Of a DNA stretch of 64,000 nucleotides, positions 25,399-35,053 are shown piece after piece. The stretch lies in contig NZ_LWBP01000078.1 in the NCBI RefSeq assembly GCF_002078015.1, positions 62,001-126,000 of the forward strand, given 5' to 3'. How positions within the stretch are numbered: position 1 is the first letter of the stretch; each line of letters starts with the position of its first letter. The position numbers and the translations under genes are program-made. The notes beneath the pieces are model-generated. The model saw nothing but the letters and a program-made list of their open reading frames with translations, ran no database searches and was not told the origin of the DNA. Source of the DNA: Niastella populi (GTDB lineage: Bacteria > Bacteroidota > Bacteroidia > Chitinophagales > Chitinophagaceae).

Positions 25399-27147
25399 TT
25401 ATTTCGGTAATGCTTTTTCCCGTTGCGGGGCGCTAGCCGAAGAACGAAAAAACAGTACCTGCAACAAAGAGCTGAATATAATTACCGCCACTGCGCCTAT
25501 CAGGTTCAACCATAAGAACGAGAGCCAGTCGAGGGTGTATACGCTGATAACAATGATCTCCGCTATAATAGCACCAATGAAAACAGCATGCCCTCCTATC
25601 CATTTAAAGTAAAAAGCTACGAGAAATATGCCGAGGATGGTGCCATAGAACCAGGAACCGAGGATGTTCACCGCTTCTACCAGACTATTACCGAGATTGT
25701 AACTGAACTGGGCCACTATTACTGAAAATATACCCCAGATCAACGCATAGGTTTGCGACCAGCGGTATTCCTGTAAAGGCGTAGCGGCCCGCTTCGATAA
25801 TCGTTTGTGAAAATCTACCATGGTACAGGATGCCAGCGCATGCAGGGCCGCGGCGATGCTGCTCCAGGAAGCCAGGAAGATAATAGCAATGATCAACCCT
25901 ACCAGGCCATTGGGTAAAAAGTCGCCAACGAAACGAAGGAAAACATAATTGGCGTCATTTCCATCGCTGCCGGGTATGGTCTTTTTTACAATATTCGAAA
26001 TAGAATCGCGCACCTGACGCGCTTCCTGCTGTTGTAGCTGCAGTTTCGAGCGTAACTGATCAATTTCCGTTTCATTATCATTTTGCAGAGCATTGCCCAA
26101 TGCCACAACGGTTTTTCTTTTTTCATCCTGCACCTGTTGATATCGCTGATCGGCCGTAGCAAACTCACCGGCGTTGGCGCTTTGCTTTATGGTTTGCTCC
26201 TGGGCAAGGTTAAAAAAGGCCGGCGCTTTATTGAACTGATAAAACACAAACAACAATACACCTATCAGCAATATGCAAAACTGCAGCGGAACTTTTACCA
26301 GCCCGTTCATCAGCAAACCGATCTTGCTTTCCTGTTCACTGCGGGCAGTTAAATACCGCCCCACCTGGCTTTGATCGGTGCCGAAATAACTCAATGCCAG
26401 AAAGAAACCGCCTATTACACCGCTCCAGATATTGTAACGGTCTTTCCAGTCGAACCCTTTTTCAGTAACACCCGTAGTGATCACATTCAGTTTGCCCGAT
26501 TTACCGCCGATATGCAATGCATCGGTAAACCCAATCCCTTCGGGTAACATTTTAATGGCCCACCAGGCAGCCAGGAACATGGCTGTATAAATAATGATCA
26601 CCTGCAACTGTTGCGTATAGGCCACCGCTTTGGCGCCACCGCTTACGGTGTAAACGATCAGCAGTCCACCCATAAATATATTGGTTGAGGTTATATCCCA
26701 ACCCAGCATACTATGTAAAACAATAGATGGCGCAATGATGCTTACCCCGGTTGAAAGGCCACGCGATAGCAGGAAAAGAGAGGAAGTAAGCAAACGGGTC
26801 TTTACATCGAACCGCTGTTCGAGGTATTCATATGCGGTAAAGACCTTTAACCGGTGAAAGATGGGTACAAACGAAATACAGATCACCACCATAGCGAGGG
26901 GCAGCCCGAAATAATATTGAACAAACCGCATGCCGTCGCTGAAGGCCTGTCCGGGCACGGTTAAAAAAGTAATAGCACTGGCCTGTGTGCCCATGATGCT
27001 CAACAACACCAGCCACCAGGGCATTTGGCGGTCGCTTAATAAATACCCTTCCAGGTTCCTCGACGTACGGCTGCGATACACCCCGTACACGATGATAAGC
27101 AGCAGGGTGAAAACAAGCACCGTCCAGTCTAACCGGGAAAAGTTCAT
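25399..27147 (-). CDS. Sodium:solute symporter (SSS family)
   Basis: 582-aa inner-membrane secondary transporter with about 14 hydrophobic segments. The family shows in SIMGTQASAITFLTVPGQAF (about 50-69, Na-site region), AYEYLEQRFD (about 105-114) and GGFFLALSYFGTDQSQVGRYL (about 245-265, in parts). A charged coiled-coil insertion (about 310-390, many K, Q, E) interrupts the transmembrane core. Its ATG overlaps the stop of a 41-aa membrane protein by four bases (ATGA), so it is translated in series with the PIG-L deacetylase operon. Substrate unknown; the operon suggests a deacetylated sugar or amino sugar. Confidence 0.92.
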   Translation of the reverse strand: MNFSRLDWTVLVFTLLLIIVYGVYRSRTSRNLEGYLLSDRQMPWWLVLLSIMGTQASAITFLTVPGQAFSDGMRFVQYYFGLPLAMVVICISFVPIFHRLKVFTAYEYLEQRFDVKTRLLTSSLFLLSRGLSTGVSIIAPSIVLHSMLGWDITSTNIFMGGLLIVYTVSGGAKAVAYTQQLQVIIIYTAMFLAAWWAIKMLPEGIGFTDALHIGGKSGKLNVITTGVTEKGFDWKDRYNIWSGVIGGFFLALSYFGTDQSQVGRYLTARSEQESKIGLLMNGLVKVPLQFCILLIGVLLFVFYQFNKAPAFFNLAQEQTIKQSANAGEFATADQRYQQVQDEKRKTVVALGNALQNDNETEIDQLRSKLQLQQQEARQVRDSISNIVKKTIPGSDGNDANYVFLRFVGDFLPNGLVGLIIAIIFLASWSSIAAALHALASCTMVDFHKRLSKRAATPLQEYRWSQTYALIWGIFSVIVAQFSYNLGNSLVEAVNILGSWFYGTILGIFLVAFYFKWIGGHAVFIGAIIAEIIVISVYTLDWLSFLWLNLIGAVAVIIFSSLLQVLFFRSSASAPQREKALPK

Positions 27148-27269
27148 GCAAAGAATTTAGTGAAGCAATAAAACAAAACCACCAGCACTAACAAAAACCC
27201 TATCACCAGCCAATACCAATGCCGCCATTTCTTAAAAACAGGGATCTGTTCTTTATCGATCGTTGACAT
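27144..27269 (-). CDS. 41-aa single-span membrane protein in deacetylase/symporter operon
   Basis: Small protein read from the ATG at 27269: polar N-terminus MSTIDKEQIPVFKKWRHW, then one transmembrane helix WLVIGFLLVLVVLFYCF. Its TGA stop overlaps the symporter ATG by four bases. A longer frame upstream exists, but its N-terminal part reads as the antisense of the next small gene's tail and is unlikely. It probably assembles with the symporter; function otherwise unknown. Confidence 0.7.
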   Translation of the reverse strand: MSTIDKEQIPVFKKWRHWYWLVIGFLLVLVVLFYCFTKFFA

Positions 27270-27289
27270 GCGTATTCGTTTTTGTTGGG

Positions 27290-27445
27290 TTATTTCCGTT
27301 TGTTCGAAACGATCATTACGGCCATAAATGCCAGTAATAATCCCAATGCCAGTCCAATGGTCATTTTTTTCAGCAGCCGGCCCAGTATCAACCCGGCACC
27401 AATAGCTATTATAAAAAACCATTCACGCTTTGATAAACGAGTCAT
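27290..27445 (-). CDS. 51-aa two-span membrane protein in deacetylase/symporter operon
   Basis: Small protein from the ATG at 27445, immediately after the deacetylase stop (TAG 27448-27446): MTRLSKREWFFIIAIGAG, then a Gly-rich hydrophobic stretch and a second helix (LALGLLLAFMAVMIV) with a basic end SNKRK. Hydrophobicity, zero spacing to the previous stop and 20-base spacing to the next small gene support a real gene. No family recognised. Confidence 0.65.
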   Translation of the reverse strand: MTRLSKREWFFIIAIGAGLILGRLLKKMTIGLALGLLLAFMAVMIVSNKRK

Positions 27446-29962
27446 CTAAAATCCCTTCTTTTTATTTAATGCAATAATGTTCGCCAGCAACCTGTAAGCG
27501 CCCGGTACACCTGCAGGCAGTTCGCGAAAGAACACCAGCCCCGTATAAACGAATTTGCCTTTTCCATGACTGGCAATGATCAGGCTTCCCTTCTGTTCTT
27601 TCTCATTCGGGTCGGCCATCGACAAGGGCATTTCATAAGCCGCATCTGCCTGGTCGGCGAAATAAATACCCCGCTCCTGCACCCAGTTGTCAAAATCTTT
27701 TGCGGTGATCTTATTAGGATAGTTCAAAACCGCATGCCCGGGCAACAAAAAGTTTACCGTTGCCTTTTCATCAGTTACGCGGTTACGTGAGATCGCAAAG
27801 GGATAAGGCCCTATTTTTGAAGTTACCGAACTGATAAAATTGCTGGTATTATACTGAACAATGAGGTTACCGCCATTCTTTACATAATCCATCAGCACCT
27901 CGTGTTTTCCTCCAAGGTAATCATGCACATTGTACGCCCGTACGCCGGTTATGACGGCATCAAATTGTTTTAAGTTAAACGGGTTGATGTCCTTTTCTTT
28001 TAAAATGGTTACCTCGTAACCCATCTGTTGCAATGCAATGGTTACCTTATCACCTGCGCCTTCAATATAACCAATTTTTTTACCTGCCGTTTTAATATCC
28101 ATGTTCAGTACCTTGATGGCATCCTGGTAAAAATAATGGATGTGCGGAATATGATCGTAACGGATGTTGTTCAGGTTCAGGTAAGCGGGCTGTTCTTCTT
28201 TCCCGTTCTTCAACTCAACAAAGGCCTGCACGAAATCATGCTCTTTATCTTTCAGCATGCCATTGTCGATATTGAAGAGGTATTGGCGCTGCATGCCCGG
28301 TTGTAAAGAAAAGTTGCTATCTGTCTTTATACTGTTATCATAAGTAAGCCGCTTCGAGATCTTAGCGGTATAATCCGAGAACCGCTTATTGGCTGTTACG
28401 GTAATGGCTACTTCGGCGCTTTGCTTTTCATTTTTACGGAAGATAATAACGCTTGGTTCGGTGGTAACTGTGGCTGAAGGCACAACAACCAGCGGCTGGT
28501 ATAACTCGCCCTTCACCGGATCGGTATGTTTGTATTGCACCGGTTTTGTAAAAGAGAAAGGCTGGTCTGCGATCACCAGGTCGAAACGCACCTGGTAAGC
28601 CGGTTCGTTCTGTGGTTTACCGATCAAAGACTGTTCGTTGACGGTAAAAGAGCCGTCGCTCATTTTATGCTCGAGCCAGTAAGGCTGTGAAATTTTCTTT
28701 GTAGTGAACACATAAATTGTGCGCTGCAGGTTTAAGTTACGGTTCTTTTCGAGGCGCTGGTTTATAGTGGTGTCAAGTACATCGAGGTTAACCTTGTTTA
28801 AATGTACCGGCGCGCCCAGCCTGTTATTGATAGTAATACTGATCTTTATTGAATCGCCTGAAACAGCCTGCTCATTACCTGTAGTGGCTTCCATGAACAA
28901 TCCGCTGCAATATTCTACCAGGCGCTGCACTTCTTCCATTTTTTGCCTCTTCCAGTAACCATCCTTCAATGCCTGCATTGCCTTATACAAATTCACCAGG
29001 GCGGGAACCGAGTTTTCGGGATTGGCGAGCGAATAATTCTTCATGATATCATCTATCATGTTTTCGATGGCGGCGCCGCCTTCCACTTTTGCCCAGCCAG
29101 TATTCACTCCTTCCATGATGTCGTTCTGTGCAGCTTCACCATCGGTGAATGAAAAATACTCAAGTTGTGCGCCTCTGCTTCCCGGTACGCCAAAGCCCTG
29201 GCTTTTATGCTGGCTACGGCTCTCCGCCGCTATTTCACCATAACTTTTTCCCACTAAAGCGTTGTAACCGCCTACATCTATTTTTAGCTGTTCATTGCTG
29301 GTAGTATTGGTACTGCCGAAATTGTAGGTATTCCAGAAAATGCGTTTCACCTTCCAGGGCTGCACCCCGTTCTTCAGTTGTTCAGGGAATTTTGCAGGGT
29401 CGGCCGCGGCACGAAATGCTTCATGGGCTATTACTGCCGATGCAGAATGGTGGCCATGACCGGCGCGGCTGTCTTCCGGGAAACGGGTTATTATAATATC
29501 CGGCTGAAAATTGCGAATGATCCAAACGGCATCGCTGAGCACTTTTTCCCGGCCCCATTTTTCCAGTGCTTCGTCTGTACTTTTGCTGAACCCAAAATCA
29601 AAGGCGCGGCTGAAGAATTGTTCGGCGCCATCGGTACGGCGGGCGGCCAGTAATTCCTGGGTGCGTATCAGCCCAAGATCGATGCCCTGTTCGTCACCAA
29701 TGAGATTCTGTCCTCCATCACCACGGGTGAGAGATAAATAACCGGTGCGGTATAACCGTTCGCGGGCAAGCCAGGCTAATAAACGGGTATTTTCATCATC
29801 GGGGTGGGCGGCAAAATACAATACCGACCCCAGCACCCTGAGCTTCTTTAATTGCAGGAAAATATCGGCCGACGTATTGGTTACGGGCGGTTGCGCTGAA
29901 ACTGGCAGTACATACAGTAAAACGATCAGCAGCAGTAAGCGCCCGGGGTAAAAATCATTCAT
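27446..29962 (-). CDS. PIG-L (LmbE) family deacetylase, large multidomain form
   Basis: 838 aa, exported (signal peptide about 1-23 ending VSAQP). The N-terminal LmbE domain has the metal motif AAHPDDENTR (about 56-65), TRGDGGQNLIGDEQG (about 79-93), and GHGHHSASAVIAHEAF (about 168-183). These are the zinc-binding HPDD and HxxH residues of N-acetyl-sugar deacetylases. The middle carries immunoglobulin-like beta domains (about 350-600). The last 200 residues resemble a ThuA/glutamine-amidotransferase-like fold (FDAVITGVRAYNVHDYL). It heads an operon with two small membrane proteins and a symporter, suggesting periplasmic deacetylation followed by uptake. Confidence 0.9.
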   Translation of the reverse strand: MNDFYPGRLLLLIVLLYVLPVSAQPPVTNTSADIFLQLKKLRVLGSVLYFAAHPDDENTRLLAWLARERLYRTGYLSLTRGDGGQNLIGDEQGIDLGLIRTQELLAARRTDGAEQFFSRAFDFGFSKSTDEALEKWGREKVLSDAVWIIRNFQPDIIITRFPEDSRAGHGHHSASAVIAHEAFRAAADPAKFPEQLKNGVQPWKVKRIFWNTYNFGSTNTTSNEQLKIDVGGYNALVGKSYGEIAAESRSQHKSQGFGVPGSRGAQLEYFSFTDGEAAQNDIMEGVNTGWAKVEGGAAIENMIDDIMKNYSLANPENSVPALVNLYKAMQALKDGYWKRQKMEEVQRLVEYCSGLFMEATTGNEQAVSGDSIKISITINNRLGAPVHLNKVNLDVLDTTINQRLEKNRNLNLQRTIYVFTTKKISQPYWLEHKMSDGSFTVNEQSLIGKPQNEPAYQVRFDLVIADQPFSFTKPVQYKHTDPVKGELYQPLVVVPSATVTTEPSVIIFRKNEKQSAEVAITVTANKRFSDYTAKISKRLTYDNSIKTDSNFSLQPGMQRQYLFNIDNGMLKDKEHDFVQAFVELKNGKEEQPAYLNLNNIRYDHIPHIHYFYQDAIKVLNMDIKTAGKKIGYIEGAGDKVTIALQQMGYEVTILKEKDINPFNLKQFDAVITGVRAYNVHDYLGGKHEVLMDYVKNGGNLIVQYNTSNFISSVTSKIGPYPFAISRNRVTDEKATVNFLLPGHAVLNYPNKITAKDFDNWVQERGIYFADQADAAYEMPLSMADPNEKEQKGSLIIASHGKGKFVYTGLVFFRELPAGVPGAYRLLANIIALNKKKGF

Positions 29963-30027
29963 CTAAAAATTATTATTTTCTTTTAGCCAGATGCCCGCCC
30001 GGACGACCCGTTCGGACGGGGAACTTA

Positions 30028-30078
30028 CCATAGCAAAATCTTCATTGGCTTTATACTATAATGAAAATTTTGCCGTGG
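30028..30078. repeat. Imperfect inverted repeat (19-bp arms)
   Basis: Arms 30028-30046 and 30060-30078 are complementary at 16 of 19 positions around a 13-base loop. No T-run follows on either strand, so it is not a standard terminator. It lies about 66 bases upstream of the PIG-L start codon. Confidence 0.5.
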
Positions 30079-30165
30079 ACGTTTCATTCTTATAGTTTTA
30101 AGCTGAAAACGGGGGCAAAATAACACAATGCTGAGCAGTGTGCCAATCCGCTGGTAAATTTTAAC

Positions 30166-30198
30166 ATGGTGAAAGGTGAATGGTCAATGGTGAATGGG
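30166..30198. repeat. Tandem array of GGTGAATGG units
   Basis: About four imperfect copies of a GTGAAAG/GTGAATG/GTCAATG unit. The opposite sense (CTTTCACTTTTCACG) occurs about 100 bases further on, fitting the paired-array pattern of this genome. Confidence 0.5.
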
Positions 30199-30348
30199 CT
30201 CCCTAATCAAATTTTAATATGTGGCTGTTGTGCTGCCCGAAATTTATTGCCTTCTACCTTTGCCGATTTCTCATTATGAGTCCTGAGTAGACGACTTTCA
30301 CTTTTCACGCTTGCCTATTGTTTTCCATTATCACATTATCAAATTAAC

Positions 30349-32886
30349 CTATTGCCCTACCATAAAAACCGCATTGCTGAACAGCAGCTTTCCATTCTCC
30401 CAAAAACTTCTGAACAGCGGGTCATCGGTGAGGTAAATAATATTGCCCTGCCCCATATCCTGCACCCCAAACAGCAAGCCGTCTTTCAGTTTATCTTTCA
30501 GCTTCGAACCCACAAAACCGGCCACCTGGTTGTCTTTTTTGATCACTCCCACATTCCAGCCCATTTCTTTAAAGAACTCATAAATGGTATTGTCCTGTTT
30601 GAGGGTATAATAAGCGGTATCATAGCCAAAAGCCAGGGGATGTGAATTATCAAGTTCTACTTTATAAATGGATCCGGGATTGTATCCCGGAATAAAATCA
30701 CGTTCGCGGTTCTCGTAGCGGCGCAGCAGGCTGTAATCTTCTTTTTTGTCTTCTTTTTCCTTTTCCTCATCGTTTTTCTTGATCTTAATGCCCCAGTCGG
30801 CAGCTGATAACTGTCCAACTGCGCTTTCCAATGCAATCAGGCGGCCCCCATTGGTTACCCAGTCTTTCAGGGCCTCATTCATCTGGCGGTCGCTCAAAAA
30901 GCGGTAATTGCCATCGGGTAAAATAAGTACGTCCAGCTCTTTCAGGTAATTTTTTGTAAGGTCGTTCGCCCAGATAACATTTACCGGATAACCGATCTGT
31001 ACATCGAAATAGTGCCAAACCTCACCCATACTTAAAGAGTTCACGCCATCGCCTGCCAGCAACCCGATGCGGGGCGCCAGCATGCCATGCACTTTTTCTG
31101 ACCCAAAATCAAATCCTTTATCAACAAAAGAGGAAGTAACGGGTACATAGCCGATACCGGCTTTACGCGCCGCGTTAAAAATGATCTTGCCAAGGGAAGC
31201 GCCCAACGCCTGGTTGCTGGTACGGGTAATGATGAGGGTGCCTTTTTCAAATTCATCATTGCCAATCTTGAAGGGTTGTTCGGCATAACGCACTTTTATT
31301 TTCTGCTGCATGATCTGACTCAGGAACTGCACACTGTTCAAACCGTTCCAGCGTACGACCCACGCTACTGTAGATTCTTTTATAGGTGAGAATATGGTAT
31401 CGCTGTATATGGGTTGATTATCTATCACCCCGCTTATATAATTGTTGATGCCGTATGTGGTAAGTCCATATACAAATGGAACCGACCAGGCCGTGATATC
31501 ATATGTTACGGTATCGGTAAGCCGGGAATTCCTTTCAAAAAGCACTTTCAATAAATTGGCATTGGGTTGATTGGCATTGATAACGACATCCGCTCTGACT
31601 GTTTTTACCGATTCGGTTTTACCGGTAAAATAGTTCACACCTGAAAAACTGCTTCCATTGTTGGCAAATGCCCATCTTATATTATTACGGTCGAGCAGCT
31701 CCTGCAGCCTGACGATCTTTTTTCCTTCATCTGCCTTTATTACATATGACTTGAATTCACCGGGCGGTGATGTACGCGCTTTATCATAATACTTTTTAAA
31801 CTCCTGCACCACTTTTGGCGCATTTTGCGCGGTAGCTTCGATGGTGCTCATACCGGTAGTATAGTGATGGTATAATCTATCCCATAAGGTGAGGGTATCG
31901 CCATCGCGGTTAATAACTGCCGCGCCGCCACGGCTATGGCCTCCCTGTTCGTAGGTCATACCGATGGCGCCTTTGTACAAGGGGTAAGTATCGCCATAAC
32001 TGGGGTAGAAAAGATCGAATCGTTCTTTGGTAAAGAACAACCAGCCGTTTTCATCGAAATACTTTGCATTGTTTCTGCCTATAATGGTTTGAAACTCGCG
32101 CTGCCAGCCGGTGATCACCTCGTGGTAAGGTTCGGCGGCCGGTGCGAAATAATACGGGTTATTATAGTATTGTTCGTGATAGTCTACATGTATATGCGGC
32201 AGCCACTGGTTGTATTTTATAATACGCTGTTGTGTTTCAACCTGTGTTTGCCAGGCCCAGTCGCGGTTCAGGTCAAAATAGTAGTGATTGGGTCTTCCGC
32301 CGGGCCAGGGTTCCGAATGTTCACGGGTGTAGGGCTGCGGGTTCGGTTTTGCGCCTACCACCGAATTGAACCAGTTCACATAGCGGTCGCGGCCATCAGG
32401 ATTTATACAGGGGTCGATGATCACCACGGTTTGCTGCAGCCATTCTTTTGTTTTGGCATTGGCCGGGTTAACCAGTTCGTACAGGGTAAGCATGGCGGCC
32501 TCAGAAGAAGAGGTTTCGTTGCCATGTACATTATAGCTCAGCCACAGGATGGCGGGCGCTTTTTCATCCGGCGCCATTTTATCGTAGGTCATTCCGGCCA
32601 GCCGCCGGTTATTCTGCCTTATTTCCTCGAGGCGGGAAAGGTTACCGGGCGATGTTACGTATAGTAATAGTAAGGGCCGGCCTTCATTGGTAGTGCCATA
32701 TTGCTCCAGCTTTACCATTTCGGGCGCAGCTTCGGCTACCTGCCTGCAATAGTTCACTATATTAAAATGAGGGGTATAACGGGCGCCCAGTTTATAACCG
32801 AGAAACTGTTCGGGTGATTTTACCTGGGCCAGTGCCAGGCCGGAAATCAGTAACAACAACGCTACGCCTGCGGTGACTTTCTTCAT
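30349..32886 (-). CDS. M14-family zinc carboxypeptidase with C-terminal amidotransferase-like region
   Basis: Exported peptidase, 845 aa from the ATG at 32886, chosen because it starts the signal peptide MKKVTAGVALLLLISGLALAQ (shown: first 20 residues, Q follows). The M14 domain (about 45-370) has the zinc motif NVHGNETSSSEAAM (about 126-139), INPDGRDRYV, the third ligand in HVDYHEQYYNNPYYF, and the catalytic Glu in GMTYEQGGHSRGG. The C-terminal half (about 600-845) resembles a class-I-glutamine-amidotransferase-like fold as in the PIG-L protein (DVLILPDGNYRFLSD). It probably trims peptides or cell-wall fragments outside the cytoplasm. Confidence 0.9.
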   Translation of the reverse strand: MKKVTAGVALLLLISGLALAQVKSPEQFLGYKLGARYTPHFNIVNYCRQVAEAAPEMVKLEQYGTTNEGRPLLLLYVTSPGNLSRLEEIRQNNRRLAGMTYDKMAPDEKAPAILWLSYNVHGNETSSSEAAMLTLYELVNPANAKTKEWLQQTVVIIDPCINPDGRDRYVNWFNSVVGAKPNPQPYTREHSEPWPGGRPNHYYFDLNRDWAWQTQVETQQRIIKYNQWLPHIHVDYHEQYYNNPYYFAPAAEPYHEVITGWQREFQTIIGRNNAKYFDENGWLFFTKERFDLFYPSYGDTYPLYKGAIGMTYEQGGHSRGGAAVINRDGDTLTLWDRLYHHYTTGMSTIEATAQNAPKVVQEFKKYYDKARTSPPGEFKSYVIKADEGKKIVRLQELLDRNNIRWAFANNGSSFSGVNYFTGKTESVKTVRADVVINANQPNANLLKVLFERNSRLTDTVTYDITAWSVPFVYGLTTYGINNYISGVIDNQPIYSDTIFSPIKESTVAWVVRWNGLNSVQFLSQIMQQKIKVRYAEQPFKIGNDEFEKGTLIITRTSNQALGASLGKIIFNAARKAGIGYVPVTSSFVDKGFDFGSEKVHGMLAPRIGLLAGDGVNSLSMGEVWHYFDVQIGYPVNVIWANDLTKNYLKELDVLILPDGNYRFLSDRQMNEALKDWVTNGGRLIALESAVGQLSAADWGIKIKKNDEEKEKEDKKEDYSLLRRYENRERDFIPGYNPGSIYKVELDNSHPLAFGYDTAYYTLKQDNTIYEFFKEMGWNVGVIKKDNQVAGFVGSKLKDKLKDGLLFGVQDMGQGNIIYLTDDPLFRSFWENGKLLFSNAVFMVGQ

Positions 32887-33338
32887 ATTTAAAAATGTAC
32901 TGTGAAAGTAACTAAATCGGTGAAAAAGAAAAAAGCACCCCACCTAAGTGAAATGCTTTTATTTTCTCATGTGACCACTAAGAGTTTATAATGAACGCAA
33001 TAATATTGCGTACTAGTGATCATGTGTGTAACCTTGCAGGACCTTACCTGCCGGAGGCATTATTTATGGAAACGTCTGCGTGAAAATTATGGCATGCCAG
33101 TGAAATGGATTACTGACCAACAAATGGAATGCAAAAGACGGCAAAACACATTGGAGCTGAGAAGAATGGAAGGTTGCTATAAGTTGCGTACAATGGTACT
33201 TTCTCATAAGCTCATGTGGTTTGGACCCCGTAAACAGTTTTTGTTAGTGTTCTAAAATTAGAACATTTAACGCAAATATAAAAAAAACCGGAAGCTAATT
33301 TTGGTTTGTTAATTTTAGCTACTCTAACTTATTTTAAT
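32887..33338. other. 452-base divergent gap with nested inverted repeat
   Basis: Regulatory region between the M14 peptidase (minus) and gamma-glutamyltransferase (plus). It holds the structured element 32969-33028 and a GTTCTA-AAAT-TAGAAC hairpin at 33249-33264. TTTG at 33300-33303 with TAACTTAT at 33325-33332 is a plausible ggt promoter. An open frame at 33022-33255 is probably spurious. Confidence 0.5.
32969..33028. promoter_or_regulatory. Nested inverted repeat, candidate operator
   Basis: Inner perfect inverted repeat ACGCAATA-A-TATTGCGT (32995-33011) is enclosed by imperfect outer arms CATGTGACCACTA and TAGTGATCATGTG. The whole is centred about 115 bases upstream of the M14 start. The symmetry suggests a dimeric or tetrameric regulator site, or a cruciform. 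Confidence 0.45.
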
Positions 33339-35051
33339 ATGAAAGCTTTTTTTTCGTACACGTTGCCGTTAGTAATGCTTTGCTGCGCCTGTTCAGGTCC
33401 ACGTTCCGCCGCTACATTACAAATTAACCCTTATGAATACACTATACAAAAAAAGATCATCGGTTCAAATGGTGCAGTAACTTCTGCACATCCACTGGCG
33501 AGTGAAACCGGTGTTTCCATAATGAAACAGGGCGGCAATGCCATTGACGCTGCCATTGCTACACAACTGGCGCTGGCAGTAGTATACCCCGGCGCAGGGA
33601 ATATTGGCGGAGGTGGCTTTACAGTTATGCGACTGTCTAACGGCACCAACATTACGATCGACTATCGTGAAAAGGCACCGGCTAGGGCACACCGTGATAT
33701 GTACCTCGACAAACAAGGCAATGCTCAAACGGCTTTAAGTCAAAATGGTCACCTCGCGGCGGGTGTTCCCGGTACAGTTGCAGGTTTATTCGGGTGCATG
33801 AAATATGCCAAACTTCCCTTTACCAAATTAATTCAACCCGCCATTGACCTCGCCGAAAACGGTTTCGTAATCACTGAATCGGAGGCCCATGACCTGAACC
33901 GTACCCGCGACGCCTTTATTAAATATAATACGGTTACCCCCGTATTTGTTAAAGCGGGTGGCTGGAAGGCCGGCGATACGCTGGTTCAAAAAGACCTGGC
34001 CAATACCCTTAAACGGATCCGCGATAAAGGCATGGCCGGCTTTTATGAAGGGGAAACCGCCCGCCTTATTGTTGAAGAAATGAAAAGGGCCAACGGCATT
34101 ATCAATTATGACGACCTGAAAAATTACCAGGCCAAAGAGCGGGAACCGGTTGTATTCGACTATAAATCCTACAAAATAATCACCATGCCCCTGCCCAGCA
34201 GTGGCGGTGTTTTGCTGCCGCAAATGATGCAGATGATAGAAGATCAACCGGTGAAAGCATATGGTTTTCTGTCGGCCCGGGCGGTACAATTGATGACGGA
34301 AATAGAACGCCGCGCTTATGCCGACAGGGCAAAATTCCTGGGTGACCTTGATTTTTATAAAGTGCCGGTAAAAAAGCTCACCAGCAAAGCCTATGCGGTG
34401 GAAAGAATGAAAGATTACAATGACCAAACGGCAGGCAGCAGTGAGACCACCGGGGCCGGACTTATTCCCGAAAGTGAAGAAACAACCCACTTCAGCGTAT
34501 ACGACAAAAGCGGTAATGCCGTTTCCGTGACCACCACCCTGAACGGCGGGTACGGCAGCCGGACCGTTGTGGGCGGCGCCGGTTTTTTACTAAATAATGA
34601 AATGGATGATTTCAGCATAAAACCCGGCGTACCCAATATGTATGGCGCGGTTGGCGCCGATGCCAATGCCATTGCCCCCGGTAAGCGGATGCTTAGCTCC
34701 ATGACGCCAACCATTGTTTTAAAAGATAATAAACCGTTCCTGGTCGTGGGCACGCCGGGCGGCACTACGATTACAACGTCGGTATTTCAAACGCTGATCA
34801 ACATTCTGGAATTCGACATGAGCACGGAAGATGCCGTGAACAAACCAAAATTCCATCACCAGTGGCTGCCCGATGAGATCTTCGTGGAAGCCGCATTTCC
34901 CCAACCGGTAAGAGAGCAGCTACGGCAAATGGGTTATAAAGTGACCCAGCGAGGCGCCATCGGCCGTACCGAGGTGATACGCATCGATGCGAATGGCACC
35001 ATTGAGGCGGTGGCCGATAAACGCGGCGACGATTCGGCAGCAGGATATTAA
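33339..35051 (+). CDS. ggt: Gamma-glutamyltransferase
   Basis: Cleaves glutathione and other gamma-glutamyl compounds in the periplasm. 570 aa from the ATG at 33339, which begins a lipoprotein-like signal (FSYTLPLVMLCCACSGPRS). The N-terminal large subunit has ASETGVSIMKQGGNAIDAAIA in parts (SIMKQGGNAIDAA, about 47-60) and IDYREKAP. Autocleavage occurs before Thr of TTHFSVYDKSGNAVSVT (about 380-396), followed by the NNEMDDFS loop and MLSSMTPTIV, and PGGTTITTSVFQ. All catalytic elements are present. The stop is followed within 3 bases by a repeat array. Confidence 0.96.
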   Translation: MKAFFSYTLPLVMLCCACSGPRSAATLQINPYEYTIQKKIIGSNGAVTSAHPLASETGVSIMKQGGNAIDAAIATQLALAVVYPGAGNIGGGGFTVMRLSNGTNITIDYREKAPARAHRDMYLDKQGNAQTALSQNGHLAAGVPGTVAGLFGCMKYAKLPFTKLIQPAIDLAENGFVITESEAHDLNRTRDAFIKYNTVTPVFVKAGGWKAGDTLVQKDLANTLKRIRDKGMAGFYEGETARLIVEEMKRANGIINYDDLKNYQAKEREPVVFDYKSYKIITMPLPSSGGVLLPQMMQMIEDQPVKAYGFLSARAVQLMTEIERRAYADRAKFLGDLDFYKVPVKKLTSKAYAVERMKDYNDQTAGSSETTGAGLIPESEETTHFSVYDKSGNAVSVTTTLNGGYGSRTVVGGAGFLLNNEMDDFSIKPGVPNMYGAVGADANAIAPGKRMLSSMTPTIVLKDNKPFLVVGTPGGTTITTSVFQTLINILEFDMSTEDAVNKPKFHHQWLPDEIFVEAAFPQPVREQLRQMGYKVTQRGAIGRTEVIRIDANGTIEAVADKRGDDSAAGY

Positions 35052-35053
35052 CA

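Larger units (their letters stand above)
29963..30348. other. 386-base gap with inverted repeat and tandem array
   Basis: Lies between the M14 peptidase stop and the PIG-L start, both minus strand. It contains a 19-bp-arm inverted repeat (30028-30078), a tandem array of GGTGAATGG-type units (30166-30198) and its rough complement (TTTCACTTTTCACG, 30295-30308). No gene is evident. Confidence 0.5.

Noticed and set aside
33016-33255. 79-codon open frame in the M14/ggt gap
   Set aside because: Composition looks random, no signal or domain is seen, and it overlaps the nested inverted repeat and the upstream region of ggt.
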